Positions 54,330 through 63,983 of a DNA stretch of 64,000 nucleotides are shown piece after piece (positions within the stretch are counted from its first letter, which is position 1; each line of letters starts with the position of its first letter). The translations under genes and the position numbers were made by a program. The notes beneath the pieces were generated by a model that saw only the letters and a list, made by a program, of their open reading frames with translations, had not been told where the DNA came from and made no database searches. The stretch lies in NCBI GenBank assembly GCA_026184775.1, contig JANCYW010000003.1, positions 124,001-188,000 on the forward strand, read 5' to 3'. The DNA is from Cyanidium caldarium (taxonomy: Eukaryota; Rhodophyta; Bangiophyceae; Cyanidiales; Cyanidiaceae).

Positions 54330-56867
54330 ATGGAAGATCTTGGCGACGAGGCTGGCAGGGAATCTCGATCGCCCACTGCTGACGTCGCCGTCTCTTCGAA
54401 TACCAGTGGATCCCCAGGCGGCCGGGCGTCTGCTTCAACCTCGACTGCCTCCCGCACAGCGCCACCGTTCCTGCAGCGCACGCTGGACATTTCCGCAACG
54501 ACCTCTCCCAACGCGTCACACCCCGTTCGTAAGCGGCAGCGGCGACACTGCTGCCGCTCTCTAGACCAAGTGGCGGCGTGGGCGACGGCGGCGGCACTGG
54601 GTCTGCCGCCGCCGTCCTCACCCGACTGGTCGCGACGACTGCGGGCGGCTTTCCTGGAGCAACCGGACCAGCTGCGGCTGCGTCTCGGACCGTTGTGGCT
54701 GGCGGGGGCGGTGCGCAAAGTGGATGTGGCACCATGGACAGGCAGTCGCCCGCTGGATTGGAGCGCGGCATCGGCCAATACATCGGGCGCGGGCATCACC
54801 GAACATCCGCTGCAGCTGACGTTGGCGCTGGGCGATATCGGCGGCGTCACAAACATGCTGGGGCATCGGCCGACGTATCGGTGTTCGACAGGTCCCCGCT
54901 CGGCCTTGCAGTGCTCGCGGCGCAAAGCGAGCGCGGGCAAAACGGGCACATGTCCGCCGGTGCCGTGGCGCGTCCTGGCGCGACGCGAGGTTCAAGTGCC
55001 GCTGCGATCGCTGACCAGTGCGACGTCCAGCTGTGCGGTGACGAATGCAAGGGCGGTCTCGTCAAAGCAACTCGTCCTGGATATGAAAGGCGAACTCATT
55101 GGACTCCTAGGCAGAATCAGCCGTCACGAAGTTCCGGTGCTGCTGCTGACTGAAACGGTGACTCGACTGGTGGTCGGCTGGTCGAGCTGCAATGACCACG
55201 GCGGGAATCGAGAGTTGTCGCCCGTGTCCGAAACGCCGATGGTGTCAGAGGGTGTGTGCGGCCTGCTGCCGTTGGCGGACGTGGACGTCGCCGAATGGCT
55301 GCCTTCGGGCACGTTTTTCATACCCATCCGCTCGGTGGATGCGCGTGCGCAGCTGCTGGAATGCTCGCTGGAATGGCGTTCGGAGCGGTTGCAAGGACAC
55401 CAAAATGCGGCCAACGTGAGACCGCTGCCGGCCGGTGGAAGAGTGAACGGAGGCGACGGCAGTGGCTCTGTGGCGCCTGTGGAGAAATCCAAGGACGCGA
55501 CACAGTGCGATCTGCTCGCCAGCACGGCCGAGCAGCCGGTACAGCGGTATCGTGCCTGGCTTACACAACAGACAGAGCACCTGACGGCGCGGATGGGGAA
55601 TGGGGCCGCGGCGCCGCAGCCTGACCAGCATCCGCAATGTACCTGGTGTCACTGGCGCTTCTCTAGCGAGGAGCGGCTTTGGCGACACTGGGACGATTTT
55701 CATCACTTGCGACCGGTCGCTGCCTATGCGTGGGCACGCGGCAATCGTGCGCCAAACGCGCTGCCATCGCCTACTTCCCTTGCATGGCTGCCAGGCGCGA
55801 TGCCGCCGGCGGTAATGTCATGGCCACCGCGGACCGATCTGGCGAAAACTGGCGCCGGTCGCCGCACATGTTTGCCACCGCCGCTGACGCCAACCCGGCG
55901 GCAACCCACGACACCCCCCCGCGACTGGTTCATGTGGAGACGGACGCGGCGCCAGCGTGCACGGGAGGTGGATAGCGGACGCGAAACATGCGGCGCGGAT
56001 GTCCCGGCGACGCTGCAGACGAGCATACCGTTCACGGGGAAGCGTCCGGTCGATGTCGCTGCGGCGGACGCAGTCAACGATGTGGTGGATGATGCGTCAT
56101 CGATATGCTCCACGCTCGATGCGGGTCGTCGCGAGCCATGCGCCACTCAAGTCGCTGCGGAGAGTGCTGCAACCCATTCGCGGCGCACCCGACGCGCCAA
56201 CCTCGGTTTGCGCACGCTGGACCATATTCGCTGCGAGGCGCCGCCGACGGCCGAGACCATGACCGCCGCGACGACGACAACGGCACCCTCGACACGCAAG
56301 AGGGCCACCCGACGCACCACCACCACCACCACCAACGCGCAGGATGTACCCAGTCGCAAACGGCAACGCAGGTGGACAGAAGAGGTGCCCGGCACCACCT
56401 CCAGACTGTTCGACCGCACCTACTACCATTCGATGACGCTGGAGCCGATGACCCGCGCCGAGGTGCTGTCGGATTACGACTCGGAGGTGGACGGCCTGGA
56501 CGATGCGTGGGTGCTGCGCGTGGCCGAGCAGCGCCTCGAGCAGTTCACCGACGTGCTGCCCGAGGAGAACTTGCTGATGCGGTGGTGGAATGCGTTCATA
56601 CATCGGCAGCCGACGCCGCGGAGCGATCGCTCGGTGCGAGAGGCGGGTGTCGCATTCGCCGCGCAGCTGGGCACCCGTTGCGCCCGCGGCGACGCCGGCT
56701 GCGATGCTGGCGCCATGCGAGCGGCACTGCTGATGCATCTGAAGGCGTTGTGGCACTTCCACTTGGTGGATGTCGAGCGCCTGCACGAGTCCCTGACGGC
56801 TTTCGATACGGCGCTGGCGGAGCGTGCGACCGTGGACAAGCTCAAGGCCGAACACGGGAGCGGATAG
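54330..56867 (+). CDS. SUZ12: Su(z)12/EMF2-type Polycomb PRC2 subunit
   Basis: 845 residues from ATG 54330. A single C2H2 zinc finger lies at about 437-460 (CTWCHWRFSSEERLWRHWDDFHH), the position and spacing of the Su(z)12 finger. The VEFS box is at about 690-825: LFDRTYYHSMTLEPMTRAEVLSDYDSEVDGLDDAWVL, RLEQFTDVLPEENLLMRWWNAFIHR, and LLMHLKALWHFHLVDVERLHESL. The N-terminal half contains conserved-looking strands (LQLTLALGDIG, WRVLARREVQVPLRSL) and Thr/Ala-rich linkers. In PRC2 this subunit with Nurf55 and E(z) supports H3K27 methylation. E(z) and ESC are not in this window. Confidence 0.92.
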   Translation: MEDLGDEAGRESRSPTADVAVSSNTSGSPGGRASASTSTASRTAPPFLQRTLDISATTSPNASHPVRKRQRRHCCRSLDQVAAWATAAALGLPPPSSPDWSRRLRAAFLEQPDQLRLRLGPLWLAGAVRKVDVAPWTGSRPLDWSAASANTSGAGITEHPLQLTLALGDIGGVTNMLGHRPTYRCSTGPRSALQCSRRKASAGKTGTCPPVPWRVLARREVQVPLRSLTSATSSCAVTNARAVSSKQLVLDMKGELIGLLGRISRHEVPVLLLTETVTRLVVGWSSCNDHGGNRELSPVSETPMVSEGVCGLLPLADVDVAEWLPSGTFFIPIRSVDARAQLLECSLEWRSERLQGHQNAANVRPLPAGGRVNGGDGSGSVAPVEKSKDATQCDLLASTAEQPVQRYRAWLTQQTEHLTARMGNGAAAPQPDQHPQCTWCHWRFSSEERLWRHWDDFHHLRPVAAYAWARGNRAPNALPSPTSLAWLPGAMPPAVMSWPPRTDLAKTGAGRRTCLPPPLTPTRRQPTTPPRDWFMWRRTRRQRAREVDSGRETCGADVPATLQTSIPFTGKRPVDVAAADAVNDVVDDASSICSTLDAGRREPCATQVAAESAATHSRRTRRANLGLRTLDHIRCEAPPTAETMTAATTTTAPSTRKRATRRTTTTTTNAQDVPSRKRQRRWTEEVPGTTSRLFDRTYYHSMTLEPMTRAEVLSDYDSEVDGLDDAWVLRVAEQRLEQFTDVLPEENLLMRWWNAFIHRQPTPRSDRSVREAGVAFAAQLGTRCARGDAGCDAGAMRAALLMHLKALWHFHLVDVERLHESLTAFDTALAERATVDKLKAEHGSG

Positions 56868-57066
56868 GTCGGTGAGAGCGGCGGGCGCTTATGTCGTTGT
56901 CTCACAGGGCGAGAGGAAAGCAAGTGAAGTGTCGGTCGTCCTTGACGTTCGTCAATGCCCGCGCTGTCACCTCCAGTTCGGTGGTCTCCCCGCGACGGCT
57001 GGCTCCGTGTCGTTCGGTGCGTCGACGCGGCGCGAAAGGGCACGACGGCGCCACGCCCTCCGCCTC

Positions 57067-57864
57067 ATGTCCCCCGGTGCATTGCACACCTTTGATTCTC
57101 GAGTGTTGCAGGGAAGGACGGCGGTGGTGACGGGCGCGAGCCGGGGCATCGGGTTGGCGATTGCAGCGCTGTGCGTAGAGGCGGGGGCGTCGCGGCTGGC
57201 GGCGCTGAGTCGCACGCACACCCCCGAACTGCAGGCGTTGCAACAGCAGGCTGCCGGCGTCGGCTGCGACTGCCGATTCATAGCGGTGGACTTGGCGGAC
57301 GAGGCTTCGGTGCGCAAGGCGGCGCGAGAGATTCTGTCTTGGTGCGACCGCGTGGACATCGTGGTGAACAACGCCGGAGCCGCCCGCCTGGCACCGCTGC
57401 TGGAACAGAGCACGGACGACTGGGACGAGACGCTGCGAGTGAACCTGCGAGCGCCGTTTCTGCTCACCCGCGAGCTGGTGCGCGACGGCATGATCCCGCA
57501 CGGCCACGGCGGCAAGGTCGTACACATCAGTTCGGTGGCCGCCTACGGCGGCGTGCCCGACCATGCGGCATATTGCGCCTCGAAGGCCGCCCTGCACTCG
57601 CTCACCCGCACCATGGCGGTGGAATGGGGCCGCCACCGCATCCACTGCAACGCGGTGTGCCCGACCATCGTGATGACCGATATGGGGCGGCGGGTGTGGG
57701 GCGACCCGGCCAAGCACCAGCCAGTGCTGCAGCGCATACCGTTGCAACGATTCGCCAGCGTGGAGGAGATCGCCCACGTGGTGCTGTTTCTGCTCACGCC
57801 GGCCAGCGACATGCTCACCGGCAATGTGCTCACCCCGGATGGTGGACTCACCGCCGGGTTGTGA
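57067..57864 (+). CDS. Short-chain dehydrogenase, L-xylulose/dicarbonyl reductase-like
   Basis: 265 residues from ATG 57067. Classical SDR: cofactor motif TGASRGIG near residues 21-28, NNAG near 101, catalytic serine in VVHISSVAAYGG near 155, YCASKAA with Tyr and Lys near 168-172. The segment NAVCPTIVMTDMGRRVWGDPAKHQPVLQRIPLQRFASVEEI matches the substrate loop of dicarbonyl/L-xylulose reductase (NAVNPTVVMTxMG...W.DP.K), an NADPH enzyme of the glucuronate-xylulose pathway. The arginine after TGAS-type region (ALSRTH) favours NADPH. FabG (3-ketoacyl-ACP reductase) is the main alternative but lacks this loop. The frame is open upstream for 81 codons and overlaps the end of the Su(z)12 gene, so that extension is rejected. 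Confidence 0.88.
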   Translation: MSPGALHTFDSRVLQGRTAVVTGASRGIGLAIAALCVEAGASRLAALSRTHTPELQALQQQAAGVGCDCRFIAVDLADEASVRKAAREILSWCDRVDIVVNNAGAARLAPLLEQSTDDWDETLRVNLRAPFLLTRELVRDGMIPHGHGGKVVHISSVAAYGGVPDHAAYCASKAALHSLTRTMAVEWGRHRIHCNAVCPTIVMTDMGRRVWGDPAKHQPVLQRIPLQRFASVEEIAHVVLFLLTPASDMLTGNVLTPDGGLTAGL

Positions 57865-58285
57865 ACAGAGGGGACACGACTCGTGCGGCGAGGTGATGCG
57901 CGCGCGCGCGCCTCCGAGTTCATGCACACAGCCGTGGATGGGATGCGGGAAGGCGGTGCAGAGCGCGTGCTGGGAGAGCGAGCGGGCATGCAACAATCCC
58001 TTATCGTGTCCCTTCTGAAAATCCCTTGTGTGCGAGACGGTTTCGTCGCGGCGCGCACCAGCCGCAGCCGCAAGCGCAACGATCGCGTTCGGTGGGAGCG
58101 CGCGTGATGGCGGTGGTGGCGACTGTTCTTGAGGGGCGCACGCAGCGACACTCCATCTACCCCGCCGTTTGCTGTACGGCTCCATCACCGACGGCGTCAA
58201 GGGAAACTTCACTGGGAGAGAGTGCCGCGAATCGTCCTCACTGCCTCTCTTGACCTTATTCTCCCCTGGCTGCTCACCCTGCGCG
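57865..58285. other. Intergenic spacer
   Basis: 421 bp between the SDR and SLC35B-like genes, same strand. Contains a CG dinucleotide run near 57900. No gene recognised. Confidence 0.45.
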
Positions 58286-59434
58286 ATGAACCGGCTGCTC
58301 GCACCGCTCAACAACCCCGAGGGATGGCGGCGGGCGCGCATGGCGATGTGCACCAGCGGCATCATCGCCTCGCTGCTCCTTTACGCTTACCTGCAAGAGC
58401 GGATCATGGCCACGCCGCAAGGCCGCAATGAGCAGGGCGAGCCGGTGTTCTTCCGCGACTCGCTCTTCCTGGTGCTGCAGAACCGTCTCTGTGCGGCGTT
58501 GGCGGCTGCGGTCGTCATGGCGGTGCGCCGACAATGGGACGGCTTTCGCTGCATCGCCCCGCTGTACAAATACGCGTCGGTGTCGGTGAGCAATGTGGTG
58601 GCCACCTCGGCGCAGTACTCGGCGCTGGTGTGGGTGTCGATGCCGGCGCAGACGTTGGGCAAGTGCGCCAAGATGATCCCGGTGCTCGTCTGGGGCACCC
58701 TCATGTCCGGCAAACGGTACGGCTGGATGGACTATGGCGTGGCCACTGCCGTGGCCATCGGCTGCACCGTATTCTTGCTGTCCGGCAATATCCACGCCAA
58801 ACACAGCGACGCGGGCAGTTCGTGGATCGGCCTGGCGCTCATGGTGGTGTACCTGGCGTTCGACGGCTTCACCTCCACCTTCCAGGAGAAGCTATTCCGC
58901 GGATACACCATGTCAGCGTACAATCAGATGTTGTACGTGAACTTGACGTCGGCGGCGATCAGTCTGTTCGGCCTGCTGGTGAGCAACCGTCTGTGGGCCG
59001 ACCTGCGCTTCGGCTGGCAGCACCCGCAGTTTCTGCGCGATACACTGACACTGAGCCTGTCGGCGGTGTCCGCGCAGTTTTTCATCACCTTTACCATCAA
59101 GGAGTTTGGCGCGTTGCTGTACGCCACGGTGATGACCACCCGACAATTCCTCACCATCTTCCTCAGCAACATCCTGTTCGCGCACGCGATGAGCGGTGCG
59201 CAATGGCTCGGCACCGCGATGGTGTTCGGGGCGCTCTACTGGAAGACGTACATCCACCAGTGGAGCAAGAAATCGCCCAGCAGCAGCAACAGCGGGGACG
59301 ATCACGGCGCGTCGCACCGGCGACATGATGCGCCCGCCGGCGTGCAGCGGCCCGAGCACCGCATCGCGGTCGACCGCGGCAGTGCGGCCATCTCGCCAAT
59401 ATCGCCCGGCGGCCACGACAAGGGCCGGCCCTGA
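58286..59434 (+). CDS. SLC35B-family nucleotide-sugar/PAPS transporter
   Basis: 382 residues from ATG 58286. About nine to ten hydrophobic helices are visible, starting ARMAMCTSGIIASLLLYAYLQERIM and ending LGTAMVFGALYWKTYIHQW. Family motifs: YLQERIM, YKYASVSVSNVVATSAQYSALVWVSMPAQTLGKCAKMIPVLVWGTLMSGKRYGWMDY, LAFDGFTSTFQEKLFRGYTMSAYNQMLYVNL, and IKEFGALLYATVMTTRQFLTIFLSNILF. The QTLGKCAKMIPVM-type and FQEKLF motifs point to SLC35B2/B3, which carry PAPS into the Golgi for sulfation, rather than UDP-galactose carrier SLC35B1. Red algae make sulfated galactans, so a PAPS supply fits. The C-terminus is disordered and Ser-rich. Confidence 0.92.
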   Translation: MNRLLAPLNNPEGWRRARMAMCTSGIIASLLLYAYLQERIMATPQGRNEQGEPVFFRDSLFLVLQNRLCAALAAAVVMAVRRQWDGFRCIAPLYKYASVSVSNVVATSAQYSALVWVSMPAQTLGKCAKMIPVLVWGTLMSGKRYGWMDYGVATAVAIGCTVFLLSGNIHAKHSDAGSSWIGLALMVVYLAFDGFTSTFQEKLFRGYTMSAYNQMLYVNLTSAAISLFGLLVSNRLWADLRFGWQHPQFLRDTLTLSLSAVSAQFFITFTIKEFGALLYATVMTTRQFLTIFLSNILFAHAMSGAQWLGTAMVFGALYWKTYIHQWSKKSPSSSNSGDDHGASHRRHDAPAGVQRPEHRIAVDRGSAAISPISPGGHDKGRP

Positions 59435-59619
59435 CGCAGTCGAGCGAAAGGGACGGAACAGGAGATCGGCGGTGCGTCAGCAGAAAAGGAGGAAGGTGCG
59501 GCCATCATCGGATGATATCAAGCCACGCGCCGGAAGACGGACCATTGCCGCCCCACGCGAGCGCGCCCCATTCTCAGTAAAGCAACCGCGACTGGAGAGT
59601 GCCCCTCGTCGTGCCGCAT

Positions 59620-61716
59620 CTACCGGCCGAACCAGCGGGAGAGAAAGCCCGACTTGGCCGCCGCTGCGCGCTCTGGCCACTCGGGATAGCGCACAGCGTC
59701 CGCGGCCAGATCGAATACGAACGGTTTGCTGGGCACCGGGGTGTACGACGGCGGCAGTCGCACCACCTCGTCGGTCACCACGTACGCATCCAATCGATCT
59801 ACCATGTACGAGCGAGTGTCGCGTACCGCGACGCCGCTGCGCAACTGCTCGGAAAGCTCTTCCAGTGCCAGCACATGCTGCGCCGCCGCTTGACAACGCA
59901 GCGCTCGCGCCTCACGGGTGCTTTGCGCCAGTCGCTCCGGCGTCAGCTCCGAAAGACGCGGCACCTCCGCGGCACCGGCTGTCGGCGCCACGATCGCGTC
60001 ACTCGACGATAGGGTCTGCGCTAGCGATGCCGCGACCGTCAACGCCTCCGAGCACAGCGCATACACCTCCACCGCCGCGCTCACTCGTTGCTGAACCGGC
60101 GATTCCCCATTGGCTCGGCGGTGGCGGTCCACGGCGTCCCAACGCTTGCGCGCCGCCTGCAACGCCGCCTGCACCCGAAAGTACGCCTTGTCCTGCTCGA
60201 GCATCTCGTACAAGACCGCGCTGATACCGAACAACTCCATGGCCTGTTGTACCGCCGCCTGCGCCGCGCCGTAGTTCCCGCGTTGCCCGCTTTGCGCTAC
60301 CACCGCGCGCGCATGTTGATATCGCAAGTGCGCATCCAGCAAGCGCCACGCGTCGTTGGCCGGTTGGCGTTCCAACGCCGCACCGGTCAGCGCCATACAC
60401 TGAGCGTACAGGCGGGCCGCAAGCGCTGGTCTGGTGGACAGGAAACGAGTGGCGCGTCGATACAATTGCAGCAGAGACGTGGGGCGCTCGGTGGGGGCTC
60501 CCGGAGCAGCGACGACGACGACATCGCTGCCTACACTGTGGTTGATCACCACTGCATGGCCGCACCACGACGTGTGCACCGCAGCGTCTAGAGCCGTCTG
60601 CCCATCGACAGCCGCGTTGGACACGTCCGCATCAAGCCGGCGGCGCGCCGTGAGGGTTGCCAAGTACTGCCGCCATTCCCACGTTGCCTCGTGCGCTGCC
60701 CACTGTTCCAGTGTCTGCTCGTGGTGCGTACACCGACCAGCGTCAACGTTACCGTCGGCAGCCGCGGCAGCAACGCCCGCCTGCCTGCGGCAGAACCGCG
60801 TCGCCTTGTCCACCTCGGTCACCCGATCTCGATACGGCTGCGCTCGCGCCGGCGCCACCTGCACGACCGTGTCGGCCAGCGCCCGATACACCCGAGACGC
60901 CTCCTCCAGATGAGACGCGGCCACGTTCCACTGCTCTCCGCGCTCCATCAGCGATAAACCGCACATCCACGCGGCGTACGCGCTGGCATCCCAACGCGTC
61001 AGCGCCGGCACCCACTCGCGCGCCGACTCACACAGCCGCTGCAGCCGCTGGGCGTGTACCCGCGCGCGAGCCAGCCGCCGCCGTACATACCGCCGCTGAT
61101 GGCTGGTGTGCAGCGCGCGCCGTCGCCCCTCCTCGCCGACCGCTGGCGATGCCGCCGCATCGCCCGGCGTGCCGTCCGCATTCATACTGGCCGTCGCCGC
61201 GATCACCTGCTCTTTCACGTCCATGGCCTGCGCCCAGGCGCGCTCCGCCTCCATGAGCGGTATCTGCAGGAAGCGCCCATCGCCCTGCGCTTGCTCGATC
61301 AGCGTGCTCGCGTCCAGCACCGCCGGCGCATACCGTGACGACCGCCTCGAGGCACTGCAAGTGTAGTCGATGCCAGTGCGTAGTCGCCGCAGTCGGCTGC
61401 TGCAGTGCACTGCGTACCGCTTGTAGTCGCCGTGCTGCAGGCCGTGGGCGTCCTGTGCATCGCGGAGGAGCAGCGTGATGGGCAGGGGTGAGAAACGCTT
61501 CGGCTCATGGGATTCTGTGGCAGTGCCGGCCAGTCGCCCGGCCTTGGCTTTGCGGATCAGCGGCAACACCGCCGGTCGCGGTGGTGGTGGTGGCGGTGGT
61601 GGTGGCGAGTGTTGGCCAACGGGGCCACGTTTGCCCCGACGGTTCGATGCGCGGACCGCGACCGCGGCAGTGCCTGTCGATGCACCCGATGACTTGCGCC
61701 AGGAACGCTTGACCAT
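59620..61716 (-). CDS. SRP68: Signal recognition particle subunit SRP68
   Basis: 698 residues from ATG 61714-61716. After an Arg/Pro-rich N-terminus with nine prolines (GGT repeat at 61570-61612) comes the RNA-binding domain: ITLLLRDAQDAHGLQHGDYKRYAVHCSSRLRRLR, a conserved SRP68 start, then SHQRRYVRRRLARARVHAQRL, YAAWMCGLSLMERGEQWNVAASHLEEASRVYRALA and PYRDRVTEVDKATRFCR. The rest is helical repeats, with a C-terminal SRP72-binding part ending SYMVDRLDAYVV...KPFVFDLAADAVRYPEW. SRP68 with SRP72 bends SRP RNA and helps target secretory proteins to the ER. Length is in the normal range. Confidence 0.92.
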   Translation of the reverse strand: MVKRSWRKSSGASTGTAAVAVRASNRRGKRGPVGQHSPPPPPPPPPRPAVLPLIRKAKAGRLAGTATESHEPKRFSPLPITLLLRDAQDAHGLQHGDYKRYAVHCSSRLRRLRTGIDYTCSASRRSSRYAPAVLDASTLIEQAQGDGRFLQIPLMEAERAWAQAMDVKEQVIAATASMNADGTPGDAAASPAVGEEGRRRALHTSHQRRYVRRRLARARVHAQRLQRLCESAREWVPALTRWDASAYAAWMCGLSLMERGEQWNVAASHLEEASRVYRALADTVVQVAPARAQPYRDRVTEVDKATRFCRRQAGVAAAAADGNVDAGRCTHHEQTLEQWAAHEATWEWRQYLATLTARRRLDADVSNAAVDGQTALDAAVHTSWCGHAVVINHSVGSDVVVVAAPGAPTERPTSLLQLYRRATRFLSTRPALAARLYAQCMALTGAALERQPANDAWRLLDAHLRYQHARAVVAQSGQRGNYGAAQAAVQQAMELFGISAVLYEMLEQDKAYFRVQAALQAARKRWDAVDRHRRANGESPVQQRVSAAVEVYALCSEALTVAASLAQTLSSSDAIVAPTAGAAEVPRLSELTPERLAQSTREARALRCQAAAQHVLALEELSEQLRSGVAVRDTRSYMVDRLDAYVVTDEVVRLPPSYTPVPSKPFVFDLAADAVRYPEWPERAAAAKSGFLSRWFGR
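61570..61612. repeat. GGT triplet repeat encoding poly-Pro of SRP68
   Basis: A GGT/GGC run that on the minus strand codes for nine consecutive prolines near the SRP68 N-terminus. Confidence 0.8.
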
Positions 61717-61907
61717 AACAGGAGGATGGATGGAGGTGTCCCTAGCGTGGGGTGTCGGCGTAGCCCACCATAACGTGCTCGGCGGTGTGCGGCGTCATCG
61801 ACGAGCGGTGTCGAGTGTGAGCGCAGACGACGTGAAACCGTCACGTCGCGGCGTGCGTGTGACCGAATGAAACGGGCCCGTCCCGTCCACCGCCATGGTC
61901 AGCGGGA

Positions 61908-63983
61908 ATGGGGATGAGCGTGGGCGCACACCGAAAGGATGGAGGCGGACTGGACACGCTACTGGATAGGGTGCAGCGATGGCAGTGGAACGACGAGGGA
62001 GCCCGCCCCAGAGGTCCGGGCGTGGAGGCGCTGCCGGCGGACGTGTTGGTGGAGGTGGCGCGGCACCTGCACCCCGACGACGTGGAGTCGCTGCTGCGGG
62101 CGGTGAACGTGAAAGACGCAGTGTGGTATGATGGGCGGGAAGATGAGCTGTACTGGAGACTGTGTGAGAGACGGTTGCGACGAGCGCTGATTTCGGAAGT
62201 GCCGCCCTCCTCCAGAGATCCTGTGGGCGAGCGTACAGCGGGCGGGGAGGCGTCGCACCCCTCACTTGCCCTCATTTCGCACCCCCGCGTCCGTCGTTGG
62301 CGGTGGCGGGACGTGCTCCGGGTCTATTATATGTTCCATCGGTGGTTGCTGGGGGTGAATCTGTGGGCACCGTGGGCGGGCACTGTGCGGCGTACCGCCG
62401 ACGCGGCAGAGTCGTCGTGGTCGGCGGCATCGGCGTCTGCCTGCTCCGTATGGCTGCACACCACCGCGCCGGCGGGTGCCATCGGCCGTCCGCGTGCGCG
62501 CGTCTGTCTGCAACGCTTTCAGCAACGGTCGTTGGCGGCGTTGGGCGACGGTGCCCTGGGCGCATTTGTCGTGCGCGGTCGACAACAGCACGACGAAGAG
62601 GCGTTGGTGGTCAGCGCCCGGCGCATCGCAATATTCGAAGCGCAGTGCACCTGTGCCGCCCTCGGCAACGCTGTCGACGACAGCGCCAACGGTGATACGC
62701 CCTCCGTGCTGCCGCCGGCGATGCAGTTGTGCTCGGAGCGCAGCGCGTTGCTGGTGGCCGGGCTGGCGACGGCGGCGGCCGTGGACGATCGTCGCGAGCA
62801 ACTAGTGGTGGCGCGCGACGGCTGCATCGTGGAGTTGCGGTGCTGGCCGTCCTGGAACGTCATTGCCGATTTCCGGGTGCCATCGCGCGTCTCCAACCGC
62901 GACGTCATCGTCAGCGTGGATGTGGAGGGCGATCGTGTCGCCGCTGGCACCACCGACGGCCGTCTGCTGCTGTATGATGCAGCCGACGTAGCGCATCCCG
63001 ATCGTCTCGCCGGTGCGCATCGCCGCCACTGTCGTCCTGAGTGTATAGAACAGCACGGTATCGTCCCGGTGCGTTTTGTGCGCCTCTGCCGCTCGCACGA
63101 GGACGCCCGCCGACCGGATGTGGTGGTCAGCGCTAGCGCCCGCCAGATGCGGGTGTTCCACATCGAGCTCGGCGGTTTCGTCTTCCAGCGCGAATTCGAA
63201 TACGACGTGGTGGCGCTGCAGGCGGCGCGTCGTCGCAGCTGCGTGTACATTGCCTCGGGCGGCACCATCGACATCATCGAGCTGCCGCTGTTGCAGTATG
63301 CGGCGACGCTCGGGCGGCCGTCGATCCTCAGCGACGTCGCCCAACTCACCTGCATGGCGGTGGATGGTGTGGGCAACGTGGCTGGCGGTTGGAGCAGCGG
63401 CGATGTGACCTTCTGGCCGGCGGTCGGCAAGTTGACTGGTGTGGCGCTGGCCAGCATACGCGGTGACGGGGGAGGAGAGAGGCAAGGGAGCCGGACCATC
63501 GCGAGCGTCGGGAGGCCGCCCGGGGCGGAGGAGGTGGCCGACGAGCACGATATCCTGCGCGCGCCCATCGCCAGCGTGTATGTGGAGCGGGATCGAGTGG
63601 CGACGGTGTCGGCCGACGGACTGCTGGATGTGTTTGCCACGACGTCCACACAACGCCGAACTGGGCACGTCTCTGGCGCCGACGCGGTGGTGCGGGCGTG
63701 GCAGTATCGACGCACCGCCCGCATCGCTCTCGGCGCGCTGAGCGGCACGGTGAAGCATCTGGCGATGGGTGAATGCATGATCGTGGGCGGCCTGTGCGGA
63801 CGTGTGGCCGCCACGCAACCGCTGCCACTGGTGTTGTTGCGCATCATGCCACAGCCGGGAGCGGAAGCGGAGCGGGAAGCGGCCGATGATTGTCCGCTGC
63901 ACAGTGTCATGCAGGGCGTGCACTGGTGGCCGGCGCGCGAGTTTCTCCACGCCGCCGAGACCATGCATGCGTCGGTGACTTGA
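61908..63983 (+). CDS. F-box protein with beta-propeller-like C-terminal region
   Basis: 691 residues from ATG 61908. An F-box occupies about 40-92: VEALPADVLVEVARHLHPDDVESLLRAVNVKDAVWYDGREDELYWRLCERRL, with the Leu-Pro start and Trp-rich end expected for Skp1 binding. A Trp/Arg-rich segment (VRRWRWRDVLRVYYMFHRWLL) follows. From about 205 onwards repeated four-stranded units occur (DRVAAGTTDGRLLLYDAAD, DVVVSASARQMRVFHIE, GVGNVAGGWSSGDVTFWPAV, DRVATVSADGLLDVFATTS), which look like degenerate WD40 repeats. It is likely a substrate receptor of an SCF ubiquitin ligase, which NEDD8 (also in this window) would activate. The substrate is unknown. Confidence 0.8.
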   Translation: MGMSVGAHRKDGGGLDTLLDRVQRWQWNDEGARPRGPGVEALPADVLVEVARHLHPDDVESLLRAVNVKDAVWYDGREDELYWRLCERRLRRALISEVPPSSRDPVGERTAGGEASHPSLALISHPRVRRWRWRDVLRVYYMFHRWLLGVNLWAPWAGTVRRTADAAESSWSAASASACSVWLHTTAPAGAIGRPRARVCLQRFQQRSLAALGDGALGAFVVRGRQQHDEEALVVSARRIAIFEAQCTCAALGNAVDDSANGDTPSVLPPAMQLCSERSALLVAGLATAAAVDDRREQLVVARDGCIVELRCWPSWNVIADFRVPSRVSNRDVIVSVDVEGDRVAAGTTDGRLLLYDAADVAHPDRLAGAHRRHCRPECIEQHGIVPVRFVRLCRSHEDARRPDVVVSASARQMRVFHIELGGFVFQREFEYDVVALQAARRRSCVYIASGGTIDIIELPLLQYAATLGRPSILSDVAQLTCMAVDGVGNVAGGWSSGDVTFWPAVGKLTGVALASIRGDGGGERQGSRTIASVGRPPGAEEVADEHDILRAPIASVYVERDRVATVSADGLLDVFATTSTQRRTGHVSGADAVVRAWQYRRTARIALGALSGTVKHLAMGECMIVGGLCGRVAATQPLPLVLLRIMPQPGAEAEREAADDCPLHSVMQGVHWWPAREFLHAAETMHASVT

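Noticed and set aside
56824-57066. Upstream extension of the L-xylulose-reductase-like SDR overlapping the end of Su(z)12
   Set aside because: The SDR fold begins just after ATG 57067, and the extension would overlap the Su(z)12 coding end with no conserved sequence.
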